Shown: in pieces, positions 18,982-27,036 of the stretch
Layout: every line of letters begins with the position of its first letter
Position numbering within the stretch: position 1 is the first letter of the stretch
Origin: Motilimonas sp. E26
GTDB taxonomy: Bacteria > Pseudomonadota > Gammaproteobacteria > Enterobacterales > CBDFNC01
Assembly: GCF_021278025.1 (NCBI RefSeq)
Contig: NZ_JAIBHJ010000028.1
Span: forward strand, 1-51,088
Direction of reading: 5' to 3'
DNA length: 51,088 nucleotides
Notes under the pieces: generated by a model
The model's input: only the letters and a program-made list of their open reading frames with translations
What the model was told of the DNA's origin: nothing
Databases searched by the model: none
Translations under genes and position numbers: made by a program

Positions 18982-19962
18982 TTACCCGCCAATTGAGGCA
19001 AGATGAACAGTACCACCTAGCTCTCCTTGCTGCAGAAAATGGCTGGCTCGTTTGGTTTTAAGGGCTTCCATTAACCTTTGTTGCAATGCCTCGCTATGCT
19101 CACTTGTTTGCAATAAATCGCGGAGTTCCGTCCCTTGCTCGCCAAATAAACACAAATGTAAACGCCCTAAAGATGACACTCTTAGACGATTACAGCTATC
19201 GCAAAAATGCGATTCGTAAGGCATGATCAAACCAATTTCGCCGCTGTAATCAGAATGGCAAAAAACGCGCGCGGGCCCGTCAGTGGCCTGACGCACCTTT
19301 TCGACCCAGCCTTGGTTAATTAATTGTTTCATGATCACCGAGCCAGAGATATGATGGGCTTGAAATAAAGCGTGATTATCACCCGTCTGCATTAATTCAA
19401 TAAATCGCAACTGAATATTTCGCGGCTTGATCCAAGCTAAGAAGGTGTCTAATTCATGAGCATTTAGCCCTTTCATTAACACTGTATTGACTTTAACTTG
19501 GCTAAAACCCGCTGCAAATGCCGCATCGATACCGGCCATCACTCTAGTGAGTAGATTCTCACCGGTAATTTGATGAAACATATTGGCATCCAGACTATCC
19601 ATACTGACATTAATGGCATCTAAACCCGCAGCTTTCCAATCAGCAACCGATTTCGCCATACGAAAGCCATTGGTTGTGGTGGCTACTTTTTCGATGCCTT
19701 GCGTATTTTTAACCGTTTCTATAATGTCTGCGAAATCACGACGCAGTGAGGGCTCACCACCAGTGATCCGCACTTTCTTGGTGCCTAGCTGGGCAAATCC
19801 TTGAACCAAATTGCTAATTTCTACCAAGCTAAGAAACTGTTTCTTATGCTCACGGTGATAGCCATTGGGCAAGCAATAGGTACATTTAAAATTACAGACA
19901 TCTGTAACCGACAGCCGCAAGTATTCAAACTTACGCTGAAATTGATCAACAAGTTTTGACAT
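18982..19962 (-). CDS. moaA: GTP 3',8-cyclase MoaA (radical SAM)
   Basis: MoaA starts Mo-cofactor synthesis by rearranging GTP with S-adenosylmethionine radical chemistry. The 326-aa protein has the N-terminal cluster motif CNFKCTYC, the [10 protein letters not shown] block, and the C-terminal cluster [10 protein letters not shown] with a third Cys in LHLCLF. It ends in Gly-Gly, needed for activity. It is separated from moaBCDE by the nap operon but has the same direction. A candidate Mo-cofactor riboswitch occupies its leader. Confidence 0.96.
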   Translation of the reverse strand: MSKLVDQFQRKFEYLRLSVTDVCNFKCTYCLPNGYHREHKKQFLSLVEISNLVQGFAQLGTKKVRITGGEPSLRRDFADIIETVKNTQGIEKVATTTNGFRMAKSVADWKAAGLDAINVSMDSLDANMFHQITGENLLTRVMAGIDAAFAAGFSQVKVNTVLMKGLNAHELDTFLAWIKPRNIQLRFIELMQTGDNHALFQAHHISGSVIMKQLINQGWVEKVRQATDGPARVFCHSDYSGEIGLIMPYESHFCDSCNRLRVSSLGRLHLCLFGEQGTELRDLLQTSEHSEALQQRLMEALKTKRASHFLQQGELGGTVHLASIGG

Positions 19963-20078
19963 AAACGCCTTTCCAAATTCGGGAGGCTAAACCATTTCTG
20001 CTTTAACCCTTCTCAGTACATAACTGAAGCGGTCTTATCATCGTATCTTCGACTTAGACGAAAAAGACTCGGTGTTCA
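19963..20078 (-). ncRNA. molybdenum-cofactor (Moco) riboswitch candidate before moaA
   Basis: On the minus strand the leader has ACCGAGTC near 20075-20066 and, right before the ATG, GCCTCCCGAATTTGGAAAGG (about 19992-19973), then CGTTT. These resemble the conserved blocks of the Moco RNA motif that precedes moaA in many gammaproteobacteria. GCCT and AGGC pair, which would put the ribosome site in a switchable structure. The call rests on memory of the motif, not a model search. Confidence 0.65.
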
Positions 20079-20181
20079 TTTATAATTGGGTATAACAGAT
20101 ATTGGCGCTAGTTCCCAGCAAACTGACTAGGAATTGCGTAAAATAGGCCTTATCACCCGACTTTCTATCCATAAAGTGATA

Positions 20182-21918
20182 ATGAAAATTCGTCAGTTTA
20201 ACCAATCTGCAACGTCGACATTACGCCAAGCATTAATTTTTATTTTTGGCCTTTCACTGCTTCAAGCCATGCTAACCCTGAGTGTAGAAAGCACCAATTT
20301 GAAAGATGCTAATATGGTCAACGTTGCTGGCTCACTGCGAATGCAAAGTTATCGCATCGCTCATGCCCTAACGACCCCCCACAGCACCATTGAACCTAAA
20401 ATAGTGGAATTTGAAACCTCCCTATTTGGCGCTGCTCTCGCTGGTTTAAATACTTGGTATTATCCTGATGAAGTATCCCATCATTATTATCAAGTGGTGC
20501 TGCAGTGGCAAAAAATGCGCCAGTTACTAGAAGCGAATAAAGCACAAACCTACCATGACAATTTAATCAGCTTTGTTGCTCAGATCGATACCTTTGTACT
20601 TACATTGCAAAACTACTCTGAGAATAAAGTTCGCTTTCTTTTTATTGCCCAAAGTATCGGTTTAGTCGTCATTCTTTTAATATGTTCATACTTAATGGGC
20701 TTTATGCGACAGCGTATTGTTAAACCGTTACATCAACTGATGGCCGCCACCAAACAGATTAAAAACCGTCAGTTTGATGTCAATTTCCCGCAGTCAAAAG
20801 ATCAAGAAATTGGCACACTTACACAAGCATTCCACCATATGGCCGAAGAGTTAAAACAACTCTACCTAGAGATGGAAGGTAAAGTTAATCTGAAAACACA
20901 AGAGCTGGCCAAAGCCAACCAAACTGTCAGCTTCTTATACAATATTTCGCAGCAGCTTAATGTCGCCGAGCTGACCGAGAAAGATATTATCCAAGTATTG
21001 GATCAATTGGTTTACCAACAACTGCTCAAATCAGCGCGATTATGCTTTGCTGTTAAACAAGGAGCTTATCGGACCCTTTATAGTAACTCCGCTTGGGATC
21101 ATGACAATTTGGCAGTCACTTGCTTAGAGATTAATCCATCGTCACAAAGCCAAAGTAATTCAGTGCAGTTACAAGTCCAAAAAAATGCTCATGTTGATAT
21201 GATAGTACTTGAAAGCTTTGCTTTTTTACTCGGGCAAGCATTAAAACAGCAAGACATCATGCTGCAAAGTCAACGAATGGCATTAATGGAAGAAAGAGGG
21301 GTTATTGCTCGAGAGCTGCACGACTCAATAGCACAATCGCTGTCTTTTTTAAGGATCCAGTGCACCCTTTTAAAGCGCCAAATTAACTTAGAGCCTAATT
21401 TAACTGCTGCGCTTACTATTACCAATGAAATCGATCTAGGCGTTGCCAACGCCTATAAACAGCTACGAGAATTACTCAGCACTTTTCGCCTTAAAGTCGG
21501 CGAGGCTGATCTGTCGGCCGCTTTAACTACCATGCTCGAGCAACTCAAACCGCAAACGCCTGCTACGATTTCATTAAGTTATGAAATCAACGATTACCAT
21601 CTTAATGCTGGACAATACATTCACATCTTACAAATCATTCGAGAAGCCGTACTAAATAGCATCAAGCATGCTAATGCGAGTCAAATATCTGTAAACTGTG
21701 TTTATGATAATACCCACCATATTTTAATAAAAGTCTGTGACAATGGACACGGATTGCCAGAAGTAACTGAAAAACAAAATCATTATGGACTAAACATAAT
21801 GAAAGAGCGGGCAACTAAGTTGCAAGGTCAACTCAGTATTGCCAATACAGCAGAGGGCGTTTGTGTTTTATTGCACTTTCCCATAACTAAAACCGAGTAC
21901 TCATATGGAAGCAAATAA
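20182..21918 (+). CDS. narQ: nitrate/nitrite sensor histidine kinase NarQ-like
   Basis: The 578-aa protein has two membrane segments (about residues 15-33 and 155-176) enclosing a periplasmic sensor. This carries the P-box (NVAGSLRMQSYRIA), the nitrate-binding helix of NarX and NarQ. A HAMP unit, a GAF-like part and a HisKA_3 kinase follow: GVIARELHDSIAQS holds the phosphorylated His, DNGHGLP binds ATP. The NarX cysteine cluster is not seen, so NarQ fits better. ATG 20182 (MKIRQFN) is preferred; an in-frame TTG at 20134 is possible. It overlaps narP by 14 nt. Confidence 0.88.
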   Translation: MKIRQFNQSATSTLRQALIFIFGLSLLQAMLTLSVESTNLKDANMVNVAGSLRMQSYRIAHALTTPHSTIEPKIVEFETSLFGAALAGLNTWYYPDEVSHHYYQVVLQWQKMRQLLEANKAQTYHDNLISFVAQIDTFVLTLQNYSENKVRFLFIAQSIGLVVILLICSYLMGFMRQRIVKPLHQLMAATKQIKNRQFDVNFPQSKDQEIGTLTQAFHHMAEELKQLYLEMEGKVNLKTQELAKANQTVSFLYNISQQLNVAELTEKDIIQVLDQLVYQQLLKSARLCFAVKQGAYRTLYSNSAWDHDNLAVTCLEINPSSQSQSNSVQLQVQKNAHVDMIVLESFAFLLGQALKQQDIMLQSQRMALMEERGVIARELHDSIAQSLSFLRIQCTLLKRQINLEPNLTAALTITNEIDLGVANAYKQLRELLSTFRLKVGEADLSAALTTMLEQLKPQTPATISLSYEINDYHLNAGQYIHILQIIREAVLNSIKHANASQISVNCVYDNTHHILIKVCDNGHGLPEVTEKQNHYGLNIMKERATKLQGQLSIANTAEGVCVLLHFPITKTEYSYGSK

Positions 21919-22543
21919 ACTTTCCGTTATCGTTGTTGACGATCACCCTTTAATGCGTAAGGGCATTGTTCAATTGTTGTCTTTAGATCCTGACATTCTA
22001 GTCACGGGCGAAGCCAGCAATGGCACCCAAGCAATTGCGATGATAAAACAACATGAGCCGGACCTTATCTTACTCGATCTTAATATGAAGGGAATGTCAG
22101 GGCTTGAAACTCTCAAAGCACTGCGCGAAGAAGGTATCGACTCTCGGATCATCATACTTACAGTATCAGATGCCAAACAAGATGTAATTGCCTTGGTTAA
22201 TCAAGGTGCCGATGGCTATTTATTGAAGGATACTGAGCCAGAGGATTTGCTTGTTCAATTAAAGTTGGCCGCCACTGGTGCGCAAGTGTTCAGTGAAGGG
22301 ATCACTGAATACCTCAGTTGCCTAGAAGAAGACAACAACTACCAAGCCAAGGTGGATTCACTGACCAAAAGAGAATTACAAATACTACAACAAATAGCAA
22401 AAGGACAAAGTAACAAAGAAATTGCGGATCAATTACATATTTCAGAAGGAACGGTAAAGGTTCATGTAAAAAGCTTATTGAAAAAATGCGAGGCTAAATC
22501 ACGAGTTGAAGCGGCAGTCATGTACTTAGAAATACAGCACTAA
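21905..22543 (+). CDS. narP: nitrate response regulator NarP-like
   Basis: This 212-aa regulator has a receiver domain with acidic pocket VVDDHP, phosphoacceptor Asp in LLDLNMKGMSG and Lys in LLKDT. A LuxR-type helix-turn-helix follows at about residues 148-205 (LTKRELQILQQIAKG, IADQLHISEGTVKVHV). The protein overlaps narQ by 14 nt, so the pair is translated together. The 7-2-7 site before napF at 18776-18791 is its likely target. Confidence 0.9.
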   Translation: MEANKLSVIVVDDHPLMRKGIVQLLSLDPDILVTGEASNGTQAIAMIKQHEPDLILLDLNMKGMSGLETLKALREEGIDSRIIILTVSDAKQDVIALVNQGADGYLLKDTEPEDLLVQLKLAATGAQVFSEGITEYLSCLEEDNNYQAKVDSLTKRELQILQQIAKGQSNKEIADQLHISEGTVKVHVKSLLKKCEAKSRVEAAVMYLEIQH

Positions 22544-22671
22544 ATAATGATTTCATATAGTTACCTCACCTTTATCAGCAGATAGAAACGAGTAGCGAAG
22601 GAATAGCAGCAAATAAGTTTGCATATGTAAAGTTGATAAGATAATTTTTCTGCTCAATTTGGAGTTTAAAT

Positions 22672-23607
22672 GTGCTTATGCCGGAACATTCATTGCAACA
22701 ATTTAGTCAAGTCGTCGCCATTGGTGGTGGCCATGGTTTAGGTCGATTACTGTCTTCTTTATCCTATTTAGGACCAAAATTAACGGGCATTGTCACCACT
22801 ACAGACAATGGTGGGTCGACCGGTAGGATCAGGCAAAGTGAAGACTGCATTGCATGGGGTGATTTACGAAATTGTATTAACCAATTAGTTCCTGAGCCCA
22901 GTATTGGTAGTATGTTATTTGAATATCGTTTTCCTGGTAAGGGTGAGTTTTCTGGCCATAACTTGGGTAATCTCATGCTATTGGCTTTAGATCAATTATC
23001 CATAAGGCCCGTTGATGCTATCAAGCTTATCTCTAATATGCTCAAGGTAAGTAGCCAAATTTTACCCATGGCGGAACAGCCCGCAGATCTAATGGCCATT
23101 TGTAGCCAAGGGAAAAACTACCATGGTGAAGTGTTAGTTGATCAAATGCAAAGCTTCCCAAGCCAGCTAGCGATTAGTCCTAATGTTTGTGCAACACCGG
23201 AAGCCATTGCCGCCATTGAGCAGGCTGAACTGATTTTACTGGGGCCGGGATCATTCTTAACCAGTATCATGCCGCCTTTATTACTGCCTGATTTGCAAAC
23301 AGCATTGAGAAAAAGCCAAGCAAAAGTGATTTTTATCGCGAATTTGGTACCGGAATTAAGCCCCGCAGATCAATTAAGCTTAAATCAACAACTTAATTGG
23401 TGTGAAGCGCAAATGGATATGCAATTTATCGATTATGTCATTTTGCCTTATGGCAGCGAGCCATTAACCGATTATCAAATGTTTTATGCTGATTTAGCCG
23501 AAACCGAGATTGTTCATCGGCACGATCGCGATAAGCTCAGCAAAGCCATTGAAAACGTGGTCAGCCTATTTAGTTGCAATTCACTAAACTCGGGTAAGCC
23601 ACTTTAA
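22672..23607 (+). CDS. YvcK/CofD-family protein (YbhK-like)
   Basis: The 311-aa protein has the GGGHGLGRLL nucleotide-binding loop at about residues 18-27, then TTTDNGGSTGRIR and GDLRNCI, all typical of the gluconeogenesis-factor (YvcK/YbhK) family, related to the CofD transferase. In Bacillus it binds UDP-GlcNAc and affects cell-wall and carbon metabolism; its role here is inferred. GGAG sits 7 bases before a GTG at 22672, while the ATG at 22678 is too far. In E. coli ybhK also adjoins the moa locus. Confidence 0.85.
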   Translation: MLMPEHSLQQFSQVVAIGGGHGLGRLLSSLSYLGPKLTGIVTTTDNGGSTGRIRQSEDCIAWGDLRNCINQLVPEPSIGSMLFEYRFPGKGEFSGHNLGNLMLLALDQLSIRPVDAIKLISNMLKVSSQILPMAEQPADLMAICSQGKNYHGEVLVDQMQSFPSQLAISPNVCATPEAIAAIEQAELILLGPGSFLTSIMPPLLLPDLQTALRKSQAKVIFIANLVPELSPADQLSLNQQLNWCEAQMDMQFIDYVILPYGSEPLTDYQMFYADLAETEIVHRHDRDKLSKAIENVVSLFSCNSLNSGKPL

Positions 23608-23788
23608 AGCTTAGTGGCTCTTGTAACATTAATACTCGAATGAAATTGACCAAAGCAAGTAACCAAAAGCGCACCAAGGAAGGTCGCGATCGGAATTGAA
23701 CGTCAAACTGCCAAACTTGATGTACCGCCATCATCACCAGCATTAAGCTAGTTAACGTAAAGCCGATAAATATTTGCATATCCATCAC
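23570..23788 (-). CDS. possible small membrane protein, 72 aa
   Basis: The frame starts GTG-ATG at 23788/23785 with AGGT upstream and has a clear hydrophobic segment (IFIGFTLTSLMLVMMAVHQVW), then a basic stretch and a second hydrophobic part (FWLLALVNFIRVLML). The 3' end overlaps the end of the YvcK gene on the other strand by 38 nt. The hydrophobic pattern and ribosome site suggest a real gene, but no family is recognised. Confidence 0.4.
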   Translation of the reverse strand: MMDMQIFIGFTLTSLMLVMMAVHQVWQFDVQFRSRPSLVRFWLLALVNFIRVLMLQEPLSFKVAYPSLVNCN

Positions 23789-23955
23789 TCACCCACCTGA
23801 AACAATAAACTAACATTTTATTAACATTGCAATTTAATGTCCCGCTGGCAAGAAAGGAAATATTGCTTTGCTAGCAATATCACATTAGCGGATGCTGTTT
23901 TACCTTATTTGAACCACGCTGCCTGAGCTATCCCATCACGATAGGCCAAAGAGCC

Positions 23956-24717
23956 TTAGACCGGATTATTGATCTCAACATACTCAACATCGAGGCCATA
24001 GTTTTCTGCTAGCCACTCGCCCACCGCTTGCACACCATAACGTTCGGTGGCATGGTGGCCTGCACTATAATAATGAATATTCATTTCCCGTGCGGTATAA
24101 ACGGTACGCTCCGATACCTCGCCACTAATAAACGCATCAATACCTTGGCTGGCAGCAAGATCAATATAGTTTTGTCCGCCACCCGTACAAATGGCGACGG
24201 AGCGGATCTCTGGTTTGTTACCATCAATCCACAGCGGCTCACGCTCTAATGCCACATTCAAACGCTGACTCAGCTCTTGCGGAGTAATAGGCTCGGCGAA
24301 CTTGCCGACTTGTGCAACACTGAGCGGATCCCAAGGCTCTAAACCACGACGTAATTTAATCCCTAAGCGCTGTGCTAACTGAGCGTTATTACCTAATTCA
24401 GGATGAACATCGAGGGGAAGATGATAAGCAAAAAGATTAATGTCATGTTTAATTAGAGCAGCGATGCGCTCGCGTTTCATGCCCTTTAACACTTCTGGCT
24501 CACCTTTCCAAAAATAGCCATGGTGAACCAAAATAGCATCCGCTTGCTTGGCAATGGCAATATCAATCAGCTCTTGGCAAGCGGTAACACCAGTAACGAC
24601 TTTTTGGATCTGAGATTTGCCTTCAATTTGCAAACCATTTGGACAGTAGTCTTTAATTTTGTGCGGTGCGAGTAACTGGTTGAGCGCCCCTTCCATTTTA
24701 GTTGAACTAATAGCCAC
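23956..24717 (-). CDS. Nif3-like dinuclear metal centre protein (YbgI)
   Basis: The 253-aa protein is a member of the NIF3 family, hexameric toroids with two metals per subunit. Blocks include CPNGLQIEGK, VLVHHGYFWKGE (His ligands), YHLPLDVHPELGNN and the final AGHHATERYGV. GTP cyclohydrolase-like or DNA-repair roles have been proposed for the family; the function is not settled. The GTG at 24717 has GAGGAGAG well spaced, better than the ATG at 24696 or the frame start at 24750. Confidence 0.88.
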   Translation of the reverse strand: MAISSTKMEGALNQLLAPHKIKDYCPNGLQIEGKSQIQKVVTGVTACQELIDIAIAKQADAILVHHGYFWKGEPEVLKGMKRERIAALIKHDINLFAYHLPLDVHPELGNNAQLAQRLGIKLRRGLEPWDPLSVAQVGKFAEPITPQELSQRLNVALEREPLWIDGNKPEIRSVAICTGGGQNYIDLAASQGIDAFISGEVSERTVYTAREMNIHYYSAGHHATERYGVQAVGEWLAENYGLDVEYVEINNPV

Positions 24718-24805
24718 GCGGTCTCTCCTCAATACATCATCAAATAACAAGCCGTCTATTTTATACGTAAAGGGAGCAAAGCGCAGTCATTGGTCAAACA
24801 AAAGC

Positions 24806-25006
24806 TTAAATAAACGGTCGCCCAACTTGCTCAGATTCTGCAATCCAAACAGGTTTATCACTGGTTTTCAGCCACATCTTAAATAGCACACTACTGTATT
24901 TGCCTGGTTGTTTAATAAAAGGCAATGCCGGTAGCAAAGCAATAAAACCTATCACCACTGCAACGCGGCGAGCAAACAGCTTAGCAACACCATAAGTTTG
25001 ATACAT
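24806..25006 (-). CDS. small hypothetical membrane protein, 66 aa
   Basis: The ATG at 25006 has AAGGTG upstream, so the longer frame to 25063 is not used. A basic N-terminus (LFARRVA) leads into one hydrophobic segment (VVIGFIALLPALPFI), then a polar tail (SDKPVWIAESEQ). It is probably an inner-membrane anchored protein. No family is recognised. It lies just upstream of the Nif3 gene on the same strand, with 88 bp between. Confidence 0.5.
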   Translation of the reverse strand: MYQTYGVAKLFARRVAVVIGFIALLPALPFIKQPGKYSSVLFKMWLKTSDKPVWIAESEQVGRPFI

Positions 25007-25227
25007 AAACGAGCACCTTATTGATTTAAAAAGACTCTTACATTGTATAAAAACCAAACTCATCCGACCAGTTGTTTTTAATAAAAAATAATCATAAATA
25101 AAAAGTCAATAATGAGTAAGTATTAAATATAAATCACAAAGACTAATGATATTGGATGAACAAAGTGCAAGAATGCTTATACTATTTATAAGTAAGAAGT
25201 AAATGTGAAAGTAGAGACGGGTCTGAT

Positions 25228-25599
25228 ATGAAACGAAATGGCTTCACCCTCATTGAAGTGCTTATTGTGGTTGCCATTATCGGTATTTTGGCAGCAATTG
25301 CGCTGCCTTCGTATCATAAGCACGTATTGCAATCAAACCGCGTCGATGCACAAATGGCACTGACAGAAATGGCGCAAATTTTTGAGCGTAATTATGCACG
25401 TCAAGGTGTTTACCCTGTAGCCGTACCTAGCATTAACAAACCAGACAGTTACACCTTTAGCCTAACAGCATCTGCGGCCAATAACACTTTCACCCTAAAA
25501 GCTGCCCCGGACACCAACCAGTCGGCTGATGAATGTGGCACTTTAACCATCAATCAAGCTGGAGTGTTAAGCGCTGCCAAAGCCACTTGTTGGCGCTAA
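25228..25599 (+). CDS. pilE: type IV pilin-like protein PilE
   Basis: This 123-aa protein has the type IV prepilin leader MKRNG followed by FTLIEVLIVVAIIG, with Glu at mature position 5, and the long hydrophobic helix. Two C-terminal cysteines (ECGTL and TCWR) can form the D-loop disulfide. It resembles PilE minor pilins of Alteromonadales and Pseudomonas rather than the major PilA. It is the first of five genes that together encode priming minor pilins. PilD would cleave after the Gly. Confidence 0.88.
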   Translation: MKRNGFTLIEVLIVVAIIGILAAIALPSYHKHVLQSNRVDAQMALTEMAQIFERNYARQGVYPVAVPSINKPDSYTFSLTASAANNTFTLKAAPDTNQSADECGTLTINQAGVLSAAKATCWR

Positions 25600-25615
25600 A
25601 TTTAGCAAGGACGGT

Positions 25616-26062
25616 ATGATGAAACAACAGGCAACGTTGGGGTTCAATCTAATCGAATTAATGGTCACTATTGCCATTGTGATGATCCTTGCATTAGTGG
25701 CAGTGCCTAGCTATCAGAGTGTTATCTCAACCGAGCGTTTTACCAGCGCGACCAATAATTTATATAACGCTTATCGGTTCAGCCGTAGTGAAGCGATAAA
25801 AACTGCCACACCGATCCAACTAAAACCAATTAATAACGATTGGGCTAACGGCTGGCAGGTACTCGACCTAAACAATAAGGTGCTACATGAAACAGGTGCT
25901 CCTCATTCAAGTATCAAGATCACAGGCAATGCAGTGAAAGTACTTGGTACCGGAGCACTGAATAGTGCAACGAGCTTTAGCATTAAAGATAAGACGTCAA
26001 CACGTTACATATGCGTTCTTTCCAGTGGCCAAAGCCAACTGCAAGCAGGAGCGTGCAGCTAA
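25616..26062 (+). CDS. fimU: minor pilin FimU/FimT (GspH-like)
   Basis: A 148-aa prepilin: leader MMKQQATLG, then FNLIELMVTIAIVMIL, with Glu5 kept and Asn in place of Thr at position 2. The body follows the GspH/FimT pattern (TNNLYNAYRFSRSEAIK, a block at residues ~42-58). It probably belongs to the complex that starts pilus assembly; FimT homologues bind DNA in natural transformation, but no such claim can be made here. AAGGA lies before the ATG. It touches pilV (TAATG). Confidence 0.82.
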   Translation: MMKQQATLGFNLIELMVTIAIVMILALVAVPSYQSVISTERFTSATNNLYNAYRFSRSEAIKTATPIQLKPINNDWANGWQVLDLNNKVLHETGAPHSSIKITGNAVKVLGTGALNSATSFSIKDKTSTRYICVLSSGQSQLQAGACS

Positions 26063-26466
26063 TGAAATTAATCGCTCAGCAACAAGGGTTTAGTTTATTT
26101 GAAGTGTTGATCGCAACGGTGGTCGCGGTGATTGCTCTGTTGGGCCTAGCTTTACTCGAAATCAAAATGCTGCAATCAGCACAGTCCAGTTTTCAATACA
26201 CAGTATCGACTATCCGAGCGAATAACTTAGTCGATAGCATTTGGCTAGATTTATGTAATGCACAAACGGATCCTGCTCGGTACACCGCATTAGTTAGCAA
26301 TTGGCAACAAAGTTTACCAAGTGGATACAGCGTTACAACCGACAAACCCGGCGTGAGTTTTGCGTTGAGTACAACAATAGAGCTCAATTGGCAAGACAGT
26401 AAAATAGCCGAGGCTGATAACAATAAGCTCACCCTACTTGCCAACTTCCCTGACGTTTGTAACTAA
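26062..26466 (+). CDS. pilV: minor pilin PilV
   Basis: The ATG at 26062 overlaps the previous stop (TAATG); the longer frame from 26011 lies within fimU. The 134-aa product has the leader MKLIAQQQG and FSLFEVLIATVVAVIALLG, the prepilin helix with Glu5. Length and place fit PilV, one of the tip-complex minor pilins. Two late cysteines are present (LCNAQT, DVCN). Confidence 0.8.
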   Translation: MKLIAQQQGFSLFEVLIATVVAVIALLGLALLEIKMLQSAQSSFQYTVSTIRANNLVDSIWLDLCNAQTDPARYTALVSNWQQSLPSGYSVTTDKPGVSFALSTTIELNWQDSKIAEADNNKLTLLANFPDVCN

Positions 26467-26475
26467 GGTCATACG

Positions 26476-27018
26476 ATGAAGAAAATGACGTCAACATCAG
26501 GATTCACACTCATTGAGCTACTCATTGCGATGTTGCTCGGTTTGGTGCTGGTATTGGCCTGTAGCAGCGTTTATGGCTCATTAAAAAATACGTTAAATAC
26601 CGCTAAACAACTATCGGAAGCGCAAGAGTCACTGCGCGGCGCATTTAACTTGATATCACGTAGCGTGCGCCAAGGCGACAGCATCGGCATTAGCACCTTA
26701 AATAGCCAAGGCGAGCTACTAGTTACTTATCAAGACATTAATACCGGCGACCAAGTGTTAAGTTGTTTAGGCAATACGCGAAGTAATGGCAACAGCGATC
26801 GCTTTTATAGCGATGGTAAAGGTCTTTACTGTGATGATGGCATTGGTAATCAATTAATTGCCCTGAATGTCGAAAAATTTCAACTGCAAGCTATCGGAAC
26901 GGAAGGAGTTAATGTTTCGATAAAAGTAACAGGAATGCCCACAAATATGGGCACTAACGGACTAACCTTTACTGTAGCACTGCGGCAAAAAATACTGGCG
27001 CGGATCACCGCTCCGTAA
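26476..27018 (+). CDS. pilW: minor pilin PilW
   Basis: The 180-aa product has leader MKKMTSTSG and FTLIELLIAMLLGLVLVLA, then the helical stretch LSEAQESLRGAFNLISRSVRQG that is typical of PilW. Normal PilW proteins are longer (about 300 aa), so this is a short version. It begins 9 bp after pilV and lies 18 bp before pilX. Confidence 0.78.
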   Translation: MKKMTSTSGFTLIELLIAMLLGLVLVLACSSVYGSLKNTLNTAKQLSEAQESLRGAFNLISRSVRQGDSIGISTLNSQGELLVTYQDINTGDQVLSCLGNTRSNGNSDRFYSDGKGLYCDDGIGNQLIALNVEKFQLQAIGTEGVNVSIKVTGMPTNMGTNGLTFTVALRQKILARITAP

Positions 27019-27036
27019 GAAACGCTGGAGTAAACT

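Noticed and set aside
25141-25227. Sigma-54 promoter before pilE
   Set aside because: The GG and GC pairs that could form -24/-12 are 11 rather than 10 bases apart, and the flanks do not match.
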